Shown here one piece after another: positions 16,934 through 25,808 of a stretch of DNA of 64,000 bases (position 1 is the stretch's first letter; the number at the start of each line of letters is the position of its first letter). Source of the stretch: Petrotoga mobilis SJ95 (lineage in GTDB: Bacteria; Thermotogota; Thermotogae; Petrotogales; Petrotogaceae). Below the pieces are notes generated by a model, which did not search any database, was not told the origin of the DNA, and saw only the letters and a list, made by a program, of their open reading frames with translations. The position numbers and the translations under genes are program-made. The stretch covers positions 400,001 to 464,000 of the forward strand of contig NC_010003.1 of assembly GCF_000018605.1 (NCBI RefSeq), read 5' to 3'.

Positions 16934-18745
16934 TCAAAAAATCATATTCTTAGCGGTGAAAATATTTACAACAACTTCTTCATCTACTAGTTGAAGTTTA
17001 TCTGTAATATTATATCTCGTTATTCCTTTTGAAGAGTAAGAAATGTAAAGATATCCATTTTTACAATCCATACTTAAAATTGGAAGATCTAAATTTATTA
17101 TTCGATTTAAATCAAAACTTGACAGATCAACGATCGTCAATTGAGAGCCTATAGAATAAAATATATATTTATCATTCAGAGCAATTATATCGGGCGAATA
17201 ATCAAAGCTAAAATAATCGATAATGTTAAAATTTACGTCTGTCCTAAATACCCCTTTTTCTGTTAAAAGGATAAATCCATCAGAAATTGAATGAATTTGT
17301 TCAATATGATCTTTGGAATAAAATTTAAAACTACTCTTTCCCGTTAAAAAGTTAAACTCTGTTATCTTATCTTCCTCAGCTATATACGCAAAGTTATCAA
17401 TAATTTCTATATCTTGAGCCATTCCTACAAACACCTTTGTTCCATAAAAGAAAGAATATATATTCTCTTGGGCAATAACGAATACATCTTCTTGGGTTTC
17501 TTTTATACCTACAATGTTTTCAGGAAAACTTTTGGTAATTGTATTCGTAGCATCATAGAAATTAACTACATTTTCATTGAGTTCGTAAAAGCCCTTCTCG
17601 CCTTTTATCAAATCCCCAATATATCTTTTCTCCCATAACTTTTCTTTTTGTTTATCTATATAAACTATCTTTCCACCCTCATCAATTAACACCCCTGATT
17701 CCAACGCAACGAAATCATCAATTGAGTCAACTGTATTAATATACTTAAGTAATTCTTTAGTATCTAATTCATAAATATACAGCCCATCTTCGTTATTCGT
17801 TAAGTATATATACCCGTCATTTATCAAAATATTTGGTCTAGAAAATTGTCCAGTAATAATTTCTTGAGTTTCTAATGATTCCAAACTTCTTTTATATACA
17901 CCGTTATTCGTAGAAAAATAAAGCAAATCATCTGCTAAATGTATAGAAAAAGCATCTTCATCCCATATATACAATGGTTTCACATCATGTTTTTTTGTCG
18001 TGGTCAAATCTTTTGTTTCAAATATTTGTATACCCATTAAATCGTCGTTCACTACAAAAAAATCCTTACTCAAACTAATCATTCTAGGTGAAACCAACTG
18101 ATCATAATGATTAATTTCTTCAACTGTTCGATCTTCTTTGACTTCATAAATCTTCATCCCTAAACCTGGACCAATCACAAATAAATACTTTTCAAACATT
18201 TCAACTTGGGTTACCATGCCCCGTAAACGAATATGTTCTTTCAATCTTATATACACCTTATCTTTCAAATCGAAGCTTATCAAGCCATTTTCACCATCCG
18301 CAACAAATAATAATTCTCCATTCGTTGCAACGGATAAAGAATCACCAAATGTGGAGTAAGAGTTTAATAAAGTTACTTTTTGGGGATCTGAAAAATCATA
18401 AATTTTCAATCCCTCTCTGTCAACAAGATAAAGATAATCTTCATAAATTTGAGCATCGTTAACATAACTACCGGTTGTTACTGAAGCAATTATTTCTTTC
18501 TTTTCAACATCGAAAACATAAAATCCTTCGTAACCTCCTATTATTACTCCGTATTTGGCATTTACTGTTGAGATAGGAATTTTTTCTTGAACAATCGGAT
18601 TAGTAACCTCTTCTACTTGAGTACTACTCACCTGAACAGACCTTTCTTTTGCAATTTGGATGTAAAATATTACAACCGAAGTCATTATCAAAATTAAAAC
18701 AATTAAAAAGCCTAAAATAGTATAATTCTTAATAATTTTGCGCAC
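16934..18745 (-). CDS. Membrane-anchored LVIVD-type beta-propeller protein
   Basis: The 603-residue protein has one N-terminal hydrophobic segment (about residues 9-31), so it is probably anchored with its bulk outside the cytoplasm. The rest is built of repeats of about 40 residues with patterns such as DVEKKEIIASVTTGSYVNDA and YDFSDPQKVTLLNSYSTFGD, typical of LVIVD or WD-like propellers. No catalytic motif is seen. It ends 44 bases before fdhA on the same strand, so the two could share a transcript, though the functions look unrelated. It starts opposite cheW, with 181 bases between. Confidence 0.75.
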   Translation of the reverse strand: MRKIIKNYTILGFLIVLILIMTSVVIFYIQIAKERSVQVSSTQVEEVTNPIVQEKIPISTVNAKYGVIIGGYEGFYVFDVEKKEIIASVTTGSYVNDAQIYEDYLYLVDREGLKIYDFSDPQKVTLLNSYSTFGDSLSVATNGELLFVADGENGLISFDLKDKVYIRLKEHIRLRGMVTQVEMFEKYLFVIGPGLGMKIYEVKEDRTVEEINHYDQLVSPRMISLSKDFFVVNDDLMGIQIFETKDLTTTKKHDVKPLYIWDEDAFSIHLADDLLYFSTNNGVYKRSLESLETQEIITGQFSRPNILINDGYIYLTNNEDGLYIYELDTKELLKYINTVDSIDDFVALESGVLIDEGGKIVYIDKQKEKLWEKRYIGDLIKGEKGFYELNENVVNFYDATNTITKSFPENIVGIKETQEDVFVIAQENIYSFFYGTKVFVGMAQDIEIIDNFAYIAEEDKITEFNFLTGKSSFKFYSKDHIEQIHSISDGFILLTEKGVFRTDVNFNIIDYFSFDYSPDIIALNDKYIFYSIGSQLTIVDLSSFDLNRIINLDLPILSMDCKNGYLYISYSSKGITRYNITDKLQLVDEEVVVNIFTAKNMIF

Positions 18746-18926
18746 GGGTTACACCCCAATATGTTATAATTTTAATATAATTATAACATAATTTTTTTCG
18801 TATATTCTTTAGCCCAGAGACAACTTTTTTTCTAAATACTTTTATGATATAATTTTTTAGAAATTTATTGAATTATAATTAGCCATTTTAGAAACAAAAT
18901 TTTGATTTTAAAAAGGGGGAGTAAAA
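18746..18926. promoter_or_regulatory. Divergent promoter region between the propeller gene and cheW
   Basis: This AT-rich gap serves both neighbours. For cheW (plus strand) a TATAAT at 18848-18853 is a good -10 hexamer, with only a weak -35 about 17 bases upstream; a GGGGGAG ribosome site precedes the ATG. For the minus-strand gene, ATTATAACATATT near 18765-18790 could hold a -10 box. The exact start points cannot be fixed by eye. Confidence 0.45.
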
Positions 18927-19391
18927 ATGCCATCCGAGTTGAAAATAGTCACATTCAACATTGGTAAAGAAAAGTTTGGCCTCGATATTATGAATGTGGA
19001 TGCCGTAATTGAGTATGAAGAGACCACTAAATTACCAAATGCTTCTGACTATTTCGAAGGTGTAATAAATTATCGCAATGAAGAAGTTTTACCTATCATC
19101 AACCTGAGAAGAAAATTTAAAATGTCCGACTTTGAAGACAGATCTCACGCCAAAGTAATAGTTTTAAAAATCGATCAAAGACGTGTGGGAATAATGGTTG
19201 ACGATGTAAAAAACGTAAGAAGTATCGACCCTAATTTAATAAACGAAAAACCTAATATAGGTGGAATGCGCGGAGCTGATTTTATAAGTGGCATAGCACG
19301 TTTAGAAGATGGTATGTTAGTAATATTAGATATAGATAAACTGCTAACCGAAGAAGAAAAGGTTGCAATAGACGAAGTTATTAATAATTAA
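18927..19391 (+). CDS. cheW: Chemotaxis coupling protein CheW
   Basis: This 154-residue CheW-domain protein bridges chemoreceptors and the CheA kinase. Typical features are the start FNIGKEKFGLDIMNVDAVIE, the GVINYRNEEVLPIINLR segment near residue 45, and VGIMVDDVKNV near 90. It stands alone on the plus strand between minus-strand blocks and ends in a strong bidirectional terminator. Its nearness to the flagellar genes fits a motility role. Confidence 0.93.
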   Translation: MPSELKIVTFNIGKEKFGLDIMNVDAVIEYEETTKLPNASDYFEGVINYRNEEVLPIINLRRKFKMSDFEDRSHAKVIVLKIDQRRVGIMVDDVKNVRSIDPNLINEKPNIGGMRGADFISGIARLEDGMLVILDIDKLLTEEEKVAIDEVINN

Positions 19392-19408
19392 ACTGCTTTC
19401 AAAAAGCA

Positions 19409-19445
19409 TAAAAAGTGGCGATATATTTATTACGCCACTTTTTTA
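19409..19445. terminator. Bidirectional terminator between cheW and the cupin gene
   Basis: The arms AAAGTGGCG (19412-19420) and CGCCACTTT (19433-19441) form a 9-bp stem around a 12-base loop. A-rich and T-rich flanks let it end the cheW transcript from the left and the cupin transcript from the right. Confidence 0.88.
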
Positions 19446-19453
19446 TGAAAAAT

Positions 19454-19822
19454 TCATTCTTCATCTGCAGATGTTGGAATAACACAAATAAATTCTAAAT
19501 CTTCATCTCCTGCGTTCTTCAATTGGTGCTCTATGCCTCCAGGGACGTAAACAAAACTTCCAGCTTCAACTGCATTGTATTTTTCTCCATCATAAACTTC
19601 TGCCTTACCTTTAACTATAAATATTTCATGTTCCCATCTATGAGAGTGTTTAGGAGAATATCCACCTGGTTTAACAGTGAATAACCTCATAACAAAATTA
19701 GGCGCTCCATAATTACTCTTCCCTATTAATATTCTTTTTTCAACATCTTTAGTCATTTCATTATTTATTATTAAAGGTTTAACTTCCTTTGCTTTACCTA
19801 TTATTGCTTTTTCCTGCGACAT
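19454..19822 (-). CDS. Small cupin-domain protein
   Basis: This 122-residue single-domain cupin has the metal-binding motif GGYSPKHSHRWEHEIFIVKG (around residues 52-71), with two or three histidines and a glutamate, and the second motif VYVPGGIEHQLKNAG. Such proteins bind a metal ion; their substrates vary too widely to assign. It is 24 bases downstream of csrA on the same strand and could be the last gene of the flagellar transcript. Confidence 0.85.
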   Translation of the reverse strand: MSQEKAIIGKAKEVKPLIINNEMTKDVEKRILIGKSNYGAPNFVMRLFTVKPGGYSPKHSHRWEHEIFIVKGKAEVYDGEKYNAVEAGSFVYVPGGIEHQLKNAGDEDLEFICVIPTSADEE

Positions 19823-19846
19823 ATTCGATTTTTTCCTCCCTTGTAT

Positions 19847-20113
19847 CTAAGTATTTTGTTTTTTATCTTTTTTTACTAGTTTTGGGATACTGGTCTTTAT
19901 TTTTCCCAATCTGTTAACATCGCTCTCCAACGAGGCTTTATTTTGCTTTACGATTTCTTCATACACTTCTTCGCGATAAATTTTTATATCTTTAGGTGCC
20001 TCAAAACCGATTTTTATATTTCCATTATCTTGTTCAACCATAATGAGTTTTATTTTTCTATTTCCTACTTGTATTACGATGGATTCTCCTATTTTTCTAG
20101 ATAATATCAACAA
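19847..20113 (-). CDS. csrA: Translational regulator CsrA
   Basis: The 88-residue RNA-binding protein begins MLILSRKIGESIVIQVGNRK and contains KIGFEAPKDIKIYREEVYEEI, the canonical CsrA core, followed by a charged tail of about 30 residues. CsrA binds GGA motifs in leader RNAs and in the Bacillus model represses flagellin translation. It lies 2 bases from fliW, whose product is the protein antagonist of CsrA, so the FliW-CsrA-flagellin feedback loop should operate here. The flagellin gene is not in the window. Confidence 0.95.
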   Translation of the reverse strand: MLILSRKIGESIVIQVGNRKIKLIMVEQDNGNIKIGFEAPKDIKIYREEVYEEIVKQNKASLESDVNRLGKIKTSIPKLVKKDKKQNT

Positions 20114-20115
20114 AT

Positions 20116-20589
20116 CTATTCACCATCTTTTTGAACAGACAGTATAGCATTACTTCTTTCCAATTCTTCTTTCAAAAGATGTCTAATTTTGTATTCTTCA
20201 TTTTCAATTAAATATTGTACACCTTTATGATTTTTTTGGGAAATAATAATTGGAGCAGCTAAATTTATAGTTATTTCATCTTCTTTTTCTGGTATAGTCA
20301 ATATACTTAATATTATAGCATCTTCTGGTTTCTCTAATTCCAAGTATTCTGTTAAATCTTGAGGAAGAGCAAACTGATAATCGTTTCTTATAAGTTGAGG
20401 AAAAGTAACAGGGAAAGCTACTTTCTTATCTTCTAACGAAGCTAACCACATGATAGGATATGTATCTTCAGGTTCCAGCAAAACAAATTGTTTAAGATCT
20501 TCGAAACCAGGAATACCATACTCAAAAATTATGGTTTTTTCAGTTTCTATCTTCACACTTCCCAACTTCGTTTCATATTCTTTTATCAT
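20116..20589 (-). CDS. fliW: Flagellar assembly factor FliW
   Basis: This 157-residue FliW-family protein contains the segments FEYGIPGFEDLKQFVLLEPE and LNAPI-like NLAAPIIISQKNHKGVQYL near residue 115. FliW sequesters CsrA until flagellin takes FliW away. It is encoded between flgL and csrA, with gaps of 17 and 2 bases, as in Bacillus and Thermotoga. Confidence 0.94.
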   Translation of the reverse strand: MIKEYETKLGSVKIETEKTIIFEYGIPGFEDLKQFVLLEPEDTYPIMWLASLEDKKVAFPVTFPQLIRNDYQFALPQDLTEYLELEKPEDAIILSILTIPEKEDEITINLAAPIIISQKNHKGVQYLIENEEYKIRHLLKEELERSNAILSVQKDGE

Positions 20590-20606
20590 AATTTTGGAAA
20601 ACCTCC

Positions 20607-21503
20607 TTATAGAAAATCTGCCAAGGTTGGGGGAATAATATTACCAGCTGCCTTTAAAGCAGCTTGTAAGACATTTTGCTGAGTTGCCAATTCCATTACT
20701 ACTTGAGCCATATCCGCATCAGCTTCATTGGATAAAAATTCTGTTGAAAAACTCTTAAATTCTTCCATTCTGTTTGAAGTCATTTCTAAAACTCGTTGAG
20801 TAGCTCCAACTTCCGTAAGATTCTTTAATACATTGTTTTGTATTTCTTCAACATTTTCCATCTCACTTTGAAGTGATGTGTAATCTCCTGCTTCTATAGC
20901 ATTGGACAATCTTTTTACTATGGCAAAAATTGAGGCACCATAATCAGTTACAAAAGCATCATAAACTGTTTTACCGTATTCTATATCTTGCCCACCAACG
21001 GAAATCTTCTGCCTAATATTTGCTTCTGGGGGCATTATTATTTTAAAATTACCTTCGCTATCTATTTCCACGACTTTTTGATTGTTTTTAGCTCCCCCAA
21101 ACACATAGTTTCCTGAAATTTCCGTATTTGCAATAGAAACTAGTTGCGTATTTATCTTGTTAAGTTCTTCTGATATAGCTACCTTATCCTCTTTAGTTAA
21201 TGTATCATTTGCTCCTCTAACTGCAAGCTCTTTAACTCTAAGATATATCGAGCTCACTTCCTGTAATGCTGTATCATACATATTCACATAATTTTGGGCT
21301 GTTTCCACATTAGTTTTATAACGTTCAATTTCCCTCAAACGACTGTCTAAATTAGAAATCCTTGTTGCAACAGCTGCATTATCTGATGGGTAACGAACTT
21401 TCTTTCCTGAAGTTAATTGAGAATTTAAATCACTATATTTCCTTAAAACATCTTGAATATCGTTAAGTGTTCTACTACTTAAAAGATTTTCAGTGATTCT
21501 CAT
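20607..21503 (-). CDS. flgL: Flagellar hook-associated protein 3 FlgL
   Basis: The 298-residue protein has flagellin-like ends. The N-terminal segment SRTLNDIQDVLRKYSDLNSQ and SGKKVRYPSDNAAVATRISN, and the C-terminal helix ADMAQVVMELATQQNVLQAA, form the coiled coil of the hook-filament junction. It follows flgK by 42 bases in the flgM-flgN-flgK-flgL-fliW-csrA series. Length is normal. Confidence 0.93.
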   Translation of the reverse strand: MRITENLLSSRTLNDIQDVLRKYSDLNSQLTSGKKVRYPSDNAAVATRISNLDSRLREIERYKTNVETAQNYVNMYDTALQEVSSIYLRVKELAVRGANDTLTKEDKVAISEELNKINTQLVSIANTEISGNYVFGGAKNNQKVVEIDSEGNFKIIMPPEANIRQKISVGGQDIEYGKTVYDAFVTDYGASIFAIVKRLSNAIEAGDYTSLQSEMENVEEIQNNVLKNLTEVGATQRVLEMTSNRMEEFKSFSTEFLSNEADADMAQVVMELATQQNVLQAALKAAGNIIPPTLADFL

Positions 21504-21545
21504 GTTTTTACCTCCTCACCAACCAAACAAGTACTGTTCACTCTA

Positions 21546-24002
21546 TTATACAACACCCAAGTTGTTAATAACCGTCTCCATCATTTGATTCACTGCTGTG
21601 ATAACCCTGGCAGAAGCATTAAAAGCCTGCTGATATTTGACAAGGTTAGTCATCTCCTCGTCTATAGAAACACCCATCACTCTTTCTTTTTCAAGACTTA
21701 TCTCACTATTCAACATTTCACTGTTTAGCCTCATTTTATCTGCTGTTTCTCCCTTAACTCCTATATCTGTAACAATATTTCCTAAAAAGTTCGAAAAACC
21801 AACCCTCCCATTATCTAATACGGAATTATCATACATCTTGGATATTTCATCCCATACACTAACGTTTCCTGCACCAGTGGGAGAATAATTAATATCATAA
21901 TAACCCAAGTCGGTTGCAAGTAAAGATGGATTCTCTTTTAAGTTAGACGATACAGAAATTTGATTGACTATTCCTAACTCGTTATCTATTTTCAAAAGAT
22001 CAGCTTCAGAAAACTTTTCATCTATTTGTTCAGGGCTTATATCTGGAGAAATCAGTGTAACGATATTGTTAGAATCATCTTCGATAAATCCTAAAGCATT
22101 GAATAATTTTTCAGGACCCTTTATAGTAACGTTCTTTAAGTCAAAATCTATTAGATTTCCAGCTCTCAACACAAATGAGCCATGTGGAGTTACAGAAGCG
22201 GTAACCCCTGTGTTTGTGGCATTGATTTTATCAACCAAGTCATAAGCAGTGTCTTTAAGAGGGTTGATCTCGATTCTTATTCCATTTATACTCATTTCTA
22301 TTTTTTCATTTGAACCTAATAAATTATTCAAAGTAGGTTTTGAGGTATCTAAGGCGTCTAATGTTATTCTTTGTGCGTCATTTTCTGAAAGAGAACCATC
22401 TATGTCGTTCAATACGATGGTATCCAAATCAGCATTTGGAACTTTCTTCGTGGGAAGTATGTATATAAACTTCTTTATAAGATCACCCTGATCATTCCTT
22501 ATTTCTCTTTCTAGAGCTTTCAAATAACCTCCAGAATCGCTATTTATTTTTGATACTAAATCCGTAGCATTTGAAAAATATATAGGATCAGTCTCATTCG
22601 GCACTTCAAGCTTAATTTCGCCAGGGATGATAAGCTTTGGAGGAACTATTGAATAATCCTCTTCTATTTTGTATGCCTCAATTTCTTTAGTAGGGAAACC
22701 GTATTCCCTGAGAAAATCTCCTTCTATATCAACTAGTAGTTTGTCTTGAAAACCAGAAGTATCATCAAAATAAATAGCATTATTTGTTGAATCATATTTT
22801 ATTGAATTGCTATCGTCATATGGGGAAGGAGAAGTTGCAGAATAATCTACTGAGTAAAGATCGAAATTATTTAAATCAATTGAAGGATCACTATAAAAAC
22901 TGCTTAAACTCGTGACGTGCTTAATTGTGTCTGGATGGAATACGTCCGAATTTCCTGCTATCCTGAAAAATCTTGAATCTTCAAAACCTCTTTTGGTACT
23001 TATATCAGCAAAAAAGTTGGCACCTGTTATAGTTCCTGTTGAATCCCACCCTTCTTTATAAATAAGATTAGTTGTATCGACTAAATACAAACCAAACTCA
23101 TCGAGTTGTTGTTGATAAGAAGGGATGATTTCATCTCTCAATTCAAAAAGTGCAGACATTTTTCCATCGTTAAAAGTCAACAAATTGCTACCTACATAGG
23201 CGTAATATGCATCATTTGTTTCTGCAATGGTTAAGGATCTTATCTCTTGATAACTACTTCCATTTAAAACTACTTTATCCCCCATACTCAAAGAAATTTG
23301 ACCATTTGAATGACTTGTTATTCTTATATTGGAAAGTTCTGAAAGTTTATCCAACAATCTATCCCTCTCATCAAGCAAATCATTAGGGGAACCACTCATT
23401 GAACTTGATGTGAGTATCTTTTGATTTAAATCGGCAATCCTTTTCAAATAACCGTTTATTTCGTCTATTCTGAGCTTTATTTCACTGTTTATATCATTTT
23501 TTAATTCTTCTAACCTATAGTTAAGATCTTTCATGGTGTTAACTAATTCTTCCGCTCGAGATACAACCTGAGTTTTAGCGGCTTCATTTGATGGATCAGT
23601 TTTCAACTCCTCGATTGATGCCCAGTAAGAATCATACATATTTCTCAAACCCGTTTCTCCAGGTTCACCAAACAATTGTTCAATATAATGCACATTAGAA
23701 TATATATTTTCCCAATAATTCAAACGAGAAGAAGTTTCTCGAAATTGCAAATCTAAAAATTCGTCTCTCACTCGTTGAATATCGCTTACCGTAGAACCAG
23801 TTCCAAAAGATAAAGCTGCTCCCCCACTCCCTATCGTTGTTAAATTAATAGGGTTGGTAGTCACAATAACAGGACTCTGCCTAGAAAAACCCTGGGTATT
23901 AGAATTAGAAATATTATGGGCGACAACGCTCATAGCGATTTTATTGGTATAAACTCCTAGTAAACCCGTGTTCAATAGGCCGTTCAAAGTCATTGCACAC
24001 AC
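21546..24002 (-). CDS. flgK: Flagellar hook-associated protein 1 FlgK
   Basis: FlgK is the first junction protein between hook and filament. The N-terminus has the rod/hook motif NKIAMSVVAHNISNSNTQGF and the C-terminus has MTNLVKYQQAFNASARVITA, so both conserved ends are present. At 818 residues it is much longer than the enterobacterial protein (about 550), because of a large variable middle (about residues 330-680) that contains flagellin-D2/D3-like repeats such as DLVDKINATNTGVTASVTPH. The extra domain is probably exposed at the surface of the junction. Confidence 0.93.
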   Translation of the reverse strand: MCAMTLNGLLNTGLLGVYTNKIAMSVVAHNISNSNTQGFSRQSPVIVTTNPINLTTIGSGGAALSFGTGSTVSDIQRVRDEFLDLQFRETSSRLNYWENIYSNVHYIEQLFGEPGETGLRNMYDSYWASIEELKTDPSNEAAKTQVVSRAEELVNTMKDLNYRLEELKNDINSEIKLRIDEINGYLKRIADLNQKILTSSSMSGSPNDLLDERDRLLDKLSELSNIRITSHSNGQISLSMGDKVVLNGSSYQEIRSLTIAETNDAYYAYVGSNLLTFNDGKMSALFELRDEIIPSYQQQLDEFGLYLVDTTNLIYKEGWDSTGTITGANFFADISTKRGFEDSRFFRIAGNSDVFHPDTIKHVTSLSSFYSDPSIDLNNFDLYSVDYSATSPSPYDDSNSIKYDSTNNAIYFDDTSGFQDKLLVDIEGDFLREYGFPTKEIEAYKIEEDYSIVPPKLIIPGEIKLEVPNETDPIYFSNATDLVSKINSDSGGYLKALEREIRNDQGDLIKKFIYILPTKKVPNADLDTIVLNDIDGSLSENDAQRITLDALDTSKPTLNNLLGSNEKIEMSINGIRIEINPLKDTAYDLVDKINATNTGVTASVTPHGSFVLRAGNLIDFDLKNVTIKGPEKLFNALGFIEDDSNNIVTLISPDISPEQIDEKFSEADLLKIDNELGIVNQISVSSNLKENPSLLATDLGYYDINYSPTGAGNVSVWDEISKMYDNSVLDNGRVGFSNFLGNIVTDIGVKGETADKMRLNSEMLNSEISLEKERVMGVSIDEEMTNLVKYQQAFNASARVITAVNQMMETVINNLGVV

Positions 24003-24003
24003 G

Positions 24004-24501
24004 CTAACCCCTCCAACTTCTTGAAGTTAAATCTTTGTTCAATCTACTACCCTTTTGAGAGTAAGTTTTGCTGTTCGTAATCGATTCAGGATTCAAAATT
24101 TGATATATAAAATTGTTCAAGTTAGATTGAAATGAAATGATGTTACTTAAAAGATCGATTTCACTCACTAACTCCTTTAAATTTTTAACTAGTTCTGAAA
24201 AGAGAAGTGCAATTTCATAATCATTCTTTGAAAAATAATCAATAATCGATTCTAATTTGTTCTGTATTCTTTCTTCCAAACATATTTTCGATATTAACTG
24301 TGCTCTTAAACCTTCTATTTTTTTAAAGTTACTTGCTAATTTTTCAATCTTCAAAAGGGTTGAATTAATCTCTTCGATAGATGCTTTTTTTACTAAGCTT
24401 TCCCTAAGGTTATAAAAAGATTTTTTTAACTCTATTAAACTAACGTTCTCTTCCTTTAATACTTTTTTTATCGCTTCTAAATCATTACTAATGTTGGTCA
24501 C
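24004..24501 (-). CDS. flgN: FlgN-like export chaperone
   Basis: This 165-residue, almost wholly helical protein has heptad-like leucines throughout and no catalytic motif. Its position directly between flgM and flgK (gaps of 5 and 1 base) is that of FlgN, the chaperone for FlgK and FlgL export. The sequence itself is weakly conserved, so the assignment leans on context. Confidence 0.72.
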   Translation of the reverse strand: MTNISNDLEAIKKVLKEENVSLIELKKSFYNLRESLVKKASIEEINSTLLKIEKLASNFKKIEGLRAQLISKICLEERIQNKLESIIDYFSKNDYEIALLFSELVKNLKELVSEIDLLSNIISFQSNLNNFIYQILNPESITNSKTYSQKGSRLNKDLTSRSWRG

Positions 24502-24506
24502 CTACT

Positions 24507-24776
24507 TCACTCAAACATTTTGTTTACAATTTGGTCTACATTGATATTATACGAGCCATTTTCAATAGATTCCTTCAATTTCGATACCAGTTCTTGTCGA
24601 ATTTCTGGTATCTTACTTGATAGTTCTATATACTTCTTTGATTCTCCTGTAATCCTATTTGCACTTTCTAGGTTTTCAGATTTTACCTGCCTCTTAATAA
24701 AATCCTTATCAAGCCTTTTTCGATTTATTTTATCTAAATTATTACCATCAGCAGGATTGATATTGTTGATATCCAT
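24507..24776 (-). CDS. flgM: Anti-sigma-28 factor FlgM
   Basis: At 89 residues this has FlgM length. The N-terminus is polar and probably disordered. The C-terminal half carries the sigma-binding pattern SSKIPEIRQELVSKLKESIE and ends near YNINVDQIVNKMF, as in other FlgM proteins. It holds FliA inactive until the hook is complete. A GGAGGG ribosome site precedes ATG at 24776. It is the first gene of the minus-strand flagellar block. Confidence 0.82.
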   Translation of the reverse strand: MDINNINPADGNNLDKINRKRLDKDFIKRQVKSENLESANRITGESKKYIELSSKIPEIRQELVSKLKESIENGSYNINVDQIVNKMFE

Positions 24777-24939
24777 AATTTAGTCCCTCCTTTCAACAAT
24801 TTGAATTTCATATGTATTATCGTCCACAATTATTATAACATTAGAAGTTTGTAGCAAAATTATTTTTTTCCAAAGACTTTTATACCTTTGTAGCAATAAT
24901 AAAGAAATATAAATTTAAAAATTTTATTTATTTTTTTAC
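24777..24939 (-). promoter_or_regulatory. flgM upstream region with -10 box and direct repeat
   Basis: On the minus strand a TATAAT lies around 24830-24838, with a poor -35 (TTTTGC, 16 bases upstream). The ten-base word TTGCTACAAA (minus strand) occurs twice, at 24848-24857 and 24887-24896, 39 bp apart, so the first overlaps the -35 zone. It could be a regulator site. No sigma-28 consensus was recognised. Confidence 0.4.
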
Positions 24940-24993
24940 TTGACTTTTCTATTTTTTAGGTATATAATTTTTTTAGACAAACCTAAAAAATAG
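24940..24993 (+). promoter_or_regulatory. Peroxiredoxin promoter embedded in a long inverted repeat
   Basis: A near-consensus promoter is visible: -35 TTGACT at 24940-24945, a 17-bp spacer, and -10 TATAAT at 24963-24968. A perfect 13-bp inverted repeat (arms 24949-24961 and 24981-24993, CTATTTTTTAGGT and its complement) brackets the -10 box and the expected start site. This is the layout of a repressor operator, plausibly a peroxide- or redox-responsive one, or of a hairpin at the 5' end of the mRNA. Confidence 0.75.
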
Positions 24994-25036
24994 ATATTTC
25001 ATAAATAAAAAATCATCAAATAGGAGGTAGGTAAAT

Positions 25037-25687
25037 ATGGAAGGAAGGATTCCTTTAATTGGAGAAAAGTTTCCTGAAATGAAAGTATTAACAACGGACG
25101 GTGCAAAAGAACTACCAAAAGACTACAAAGGAAAATGGTTGGTGCTCTTCAGCCATCCAGGAGATTTTACACCTGTTTGTACAACAGAATTTGTTGAATT
25201 TGCAAAAAAGCATGAAGATTTCAAAAAGATCAACACGGAACTTTTAGGACTTTCTGTTGATGCCGTTCATTCACATATCAAATGGATGGAATGGATCAAA
25301 GATAACCTTGGAGTAGAAATTACTTTCCCTATAATAGCTGATACAATGGGAAGAGTAGCCTCAAGATTGGGAATGGTAGACCCCGAAAAAGGTTCCGCAA
25401 CTGTTAGAGCAGTTTTCATCTTAGATCCTGAAGGAACCATTAGATTGATCATGTACTATCCTTCTGAGGTTGGAAGATACATCGAGGAAATATACCGAGC
25501 TGTAAGAGCTTTACAATTGGCAGACAAAAACAAGGTAGTAACCCCAGCCAATTGGCCCGAAAACTCGATATTTGGAAGTAAAGTAATAATTCCACCAGCA
25601 TCAACTTATGCTGAAGCAATGAAGAGAAAAACGTCAGCCGAAGAAGGATACGATTGGTGGCTAAAGGTTAAAGAAGTTAAAGAATAA
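25037..25687 (+). CDS. Peroxiredoxin of the 1-Cys/Prx6 class
   Basis: This 216-residue thiol peroxidase has its peroxidatic cysteine C48 in the motif [16 protein letters not shown]. It is the only cysteine in the protein. The archaeal relatives with two extra C-terminal cysteines are therefore not matched, and regeneration must use an outside thiol. The C-terminal Prx6 domain ([18 protein letters not shown]) is present. It has its own strong promoter with a 13-bp inverted repeat and its own terminator, so it is a stand-alone, probably stress-controlled gene. Confidence 0.93.
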   Translation: MEGRIPLIGEKFPEMKVLTTDGAKELPKDYKGKWLVLFSHPGDFTPVCTTEFVEFAKKHEDFKKINTELLGLSVDAVHSHIKWMEWIKDNLGVEITFPIIADTMGRVASRLGMVDPEKGSATVRAVFILDPEGTIRLIMYYPSEVGRYIEEIYRAVRALQLADKNKVVTPANWPENSIFGSKVIIPPASTYAEAMKRKTSAEEGYDWWLKVKEVKE

Positions 25688-25702
25688 TACTAAACCCCAG
25701 CT

Positions 25703-25744
25703 AGTAGGAAGTAGATAAGATATTATCTACTTCCTACTTTTTTA
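25703..25744 (+). terminator. Terminator after the peroxiredoxin gene
   Basis: A perfect 16-bp stem (25703-25718 with 25723-25738) with a 4-base loop is followed by a run of T. It lies 15 bases after the stop codon and isolates the peroxiredoxin gene from the aminopeptidase gene. Confidence 0.93.
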
Positions 25745-25808
25745 TGATACAATTATGAATATAAAATCGAATGAAATTAGACACTATTCATGGGAGGCGC
25801 TTTGAAGG

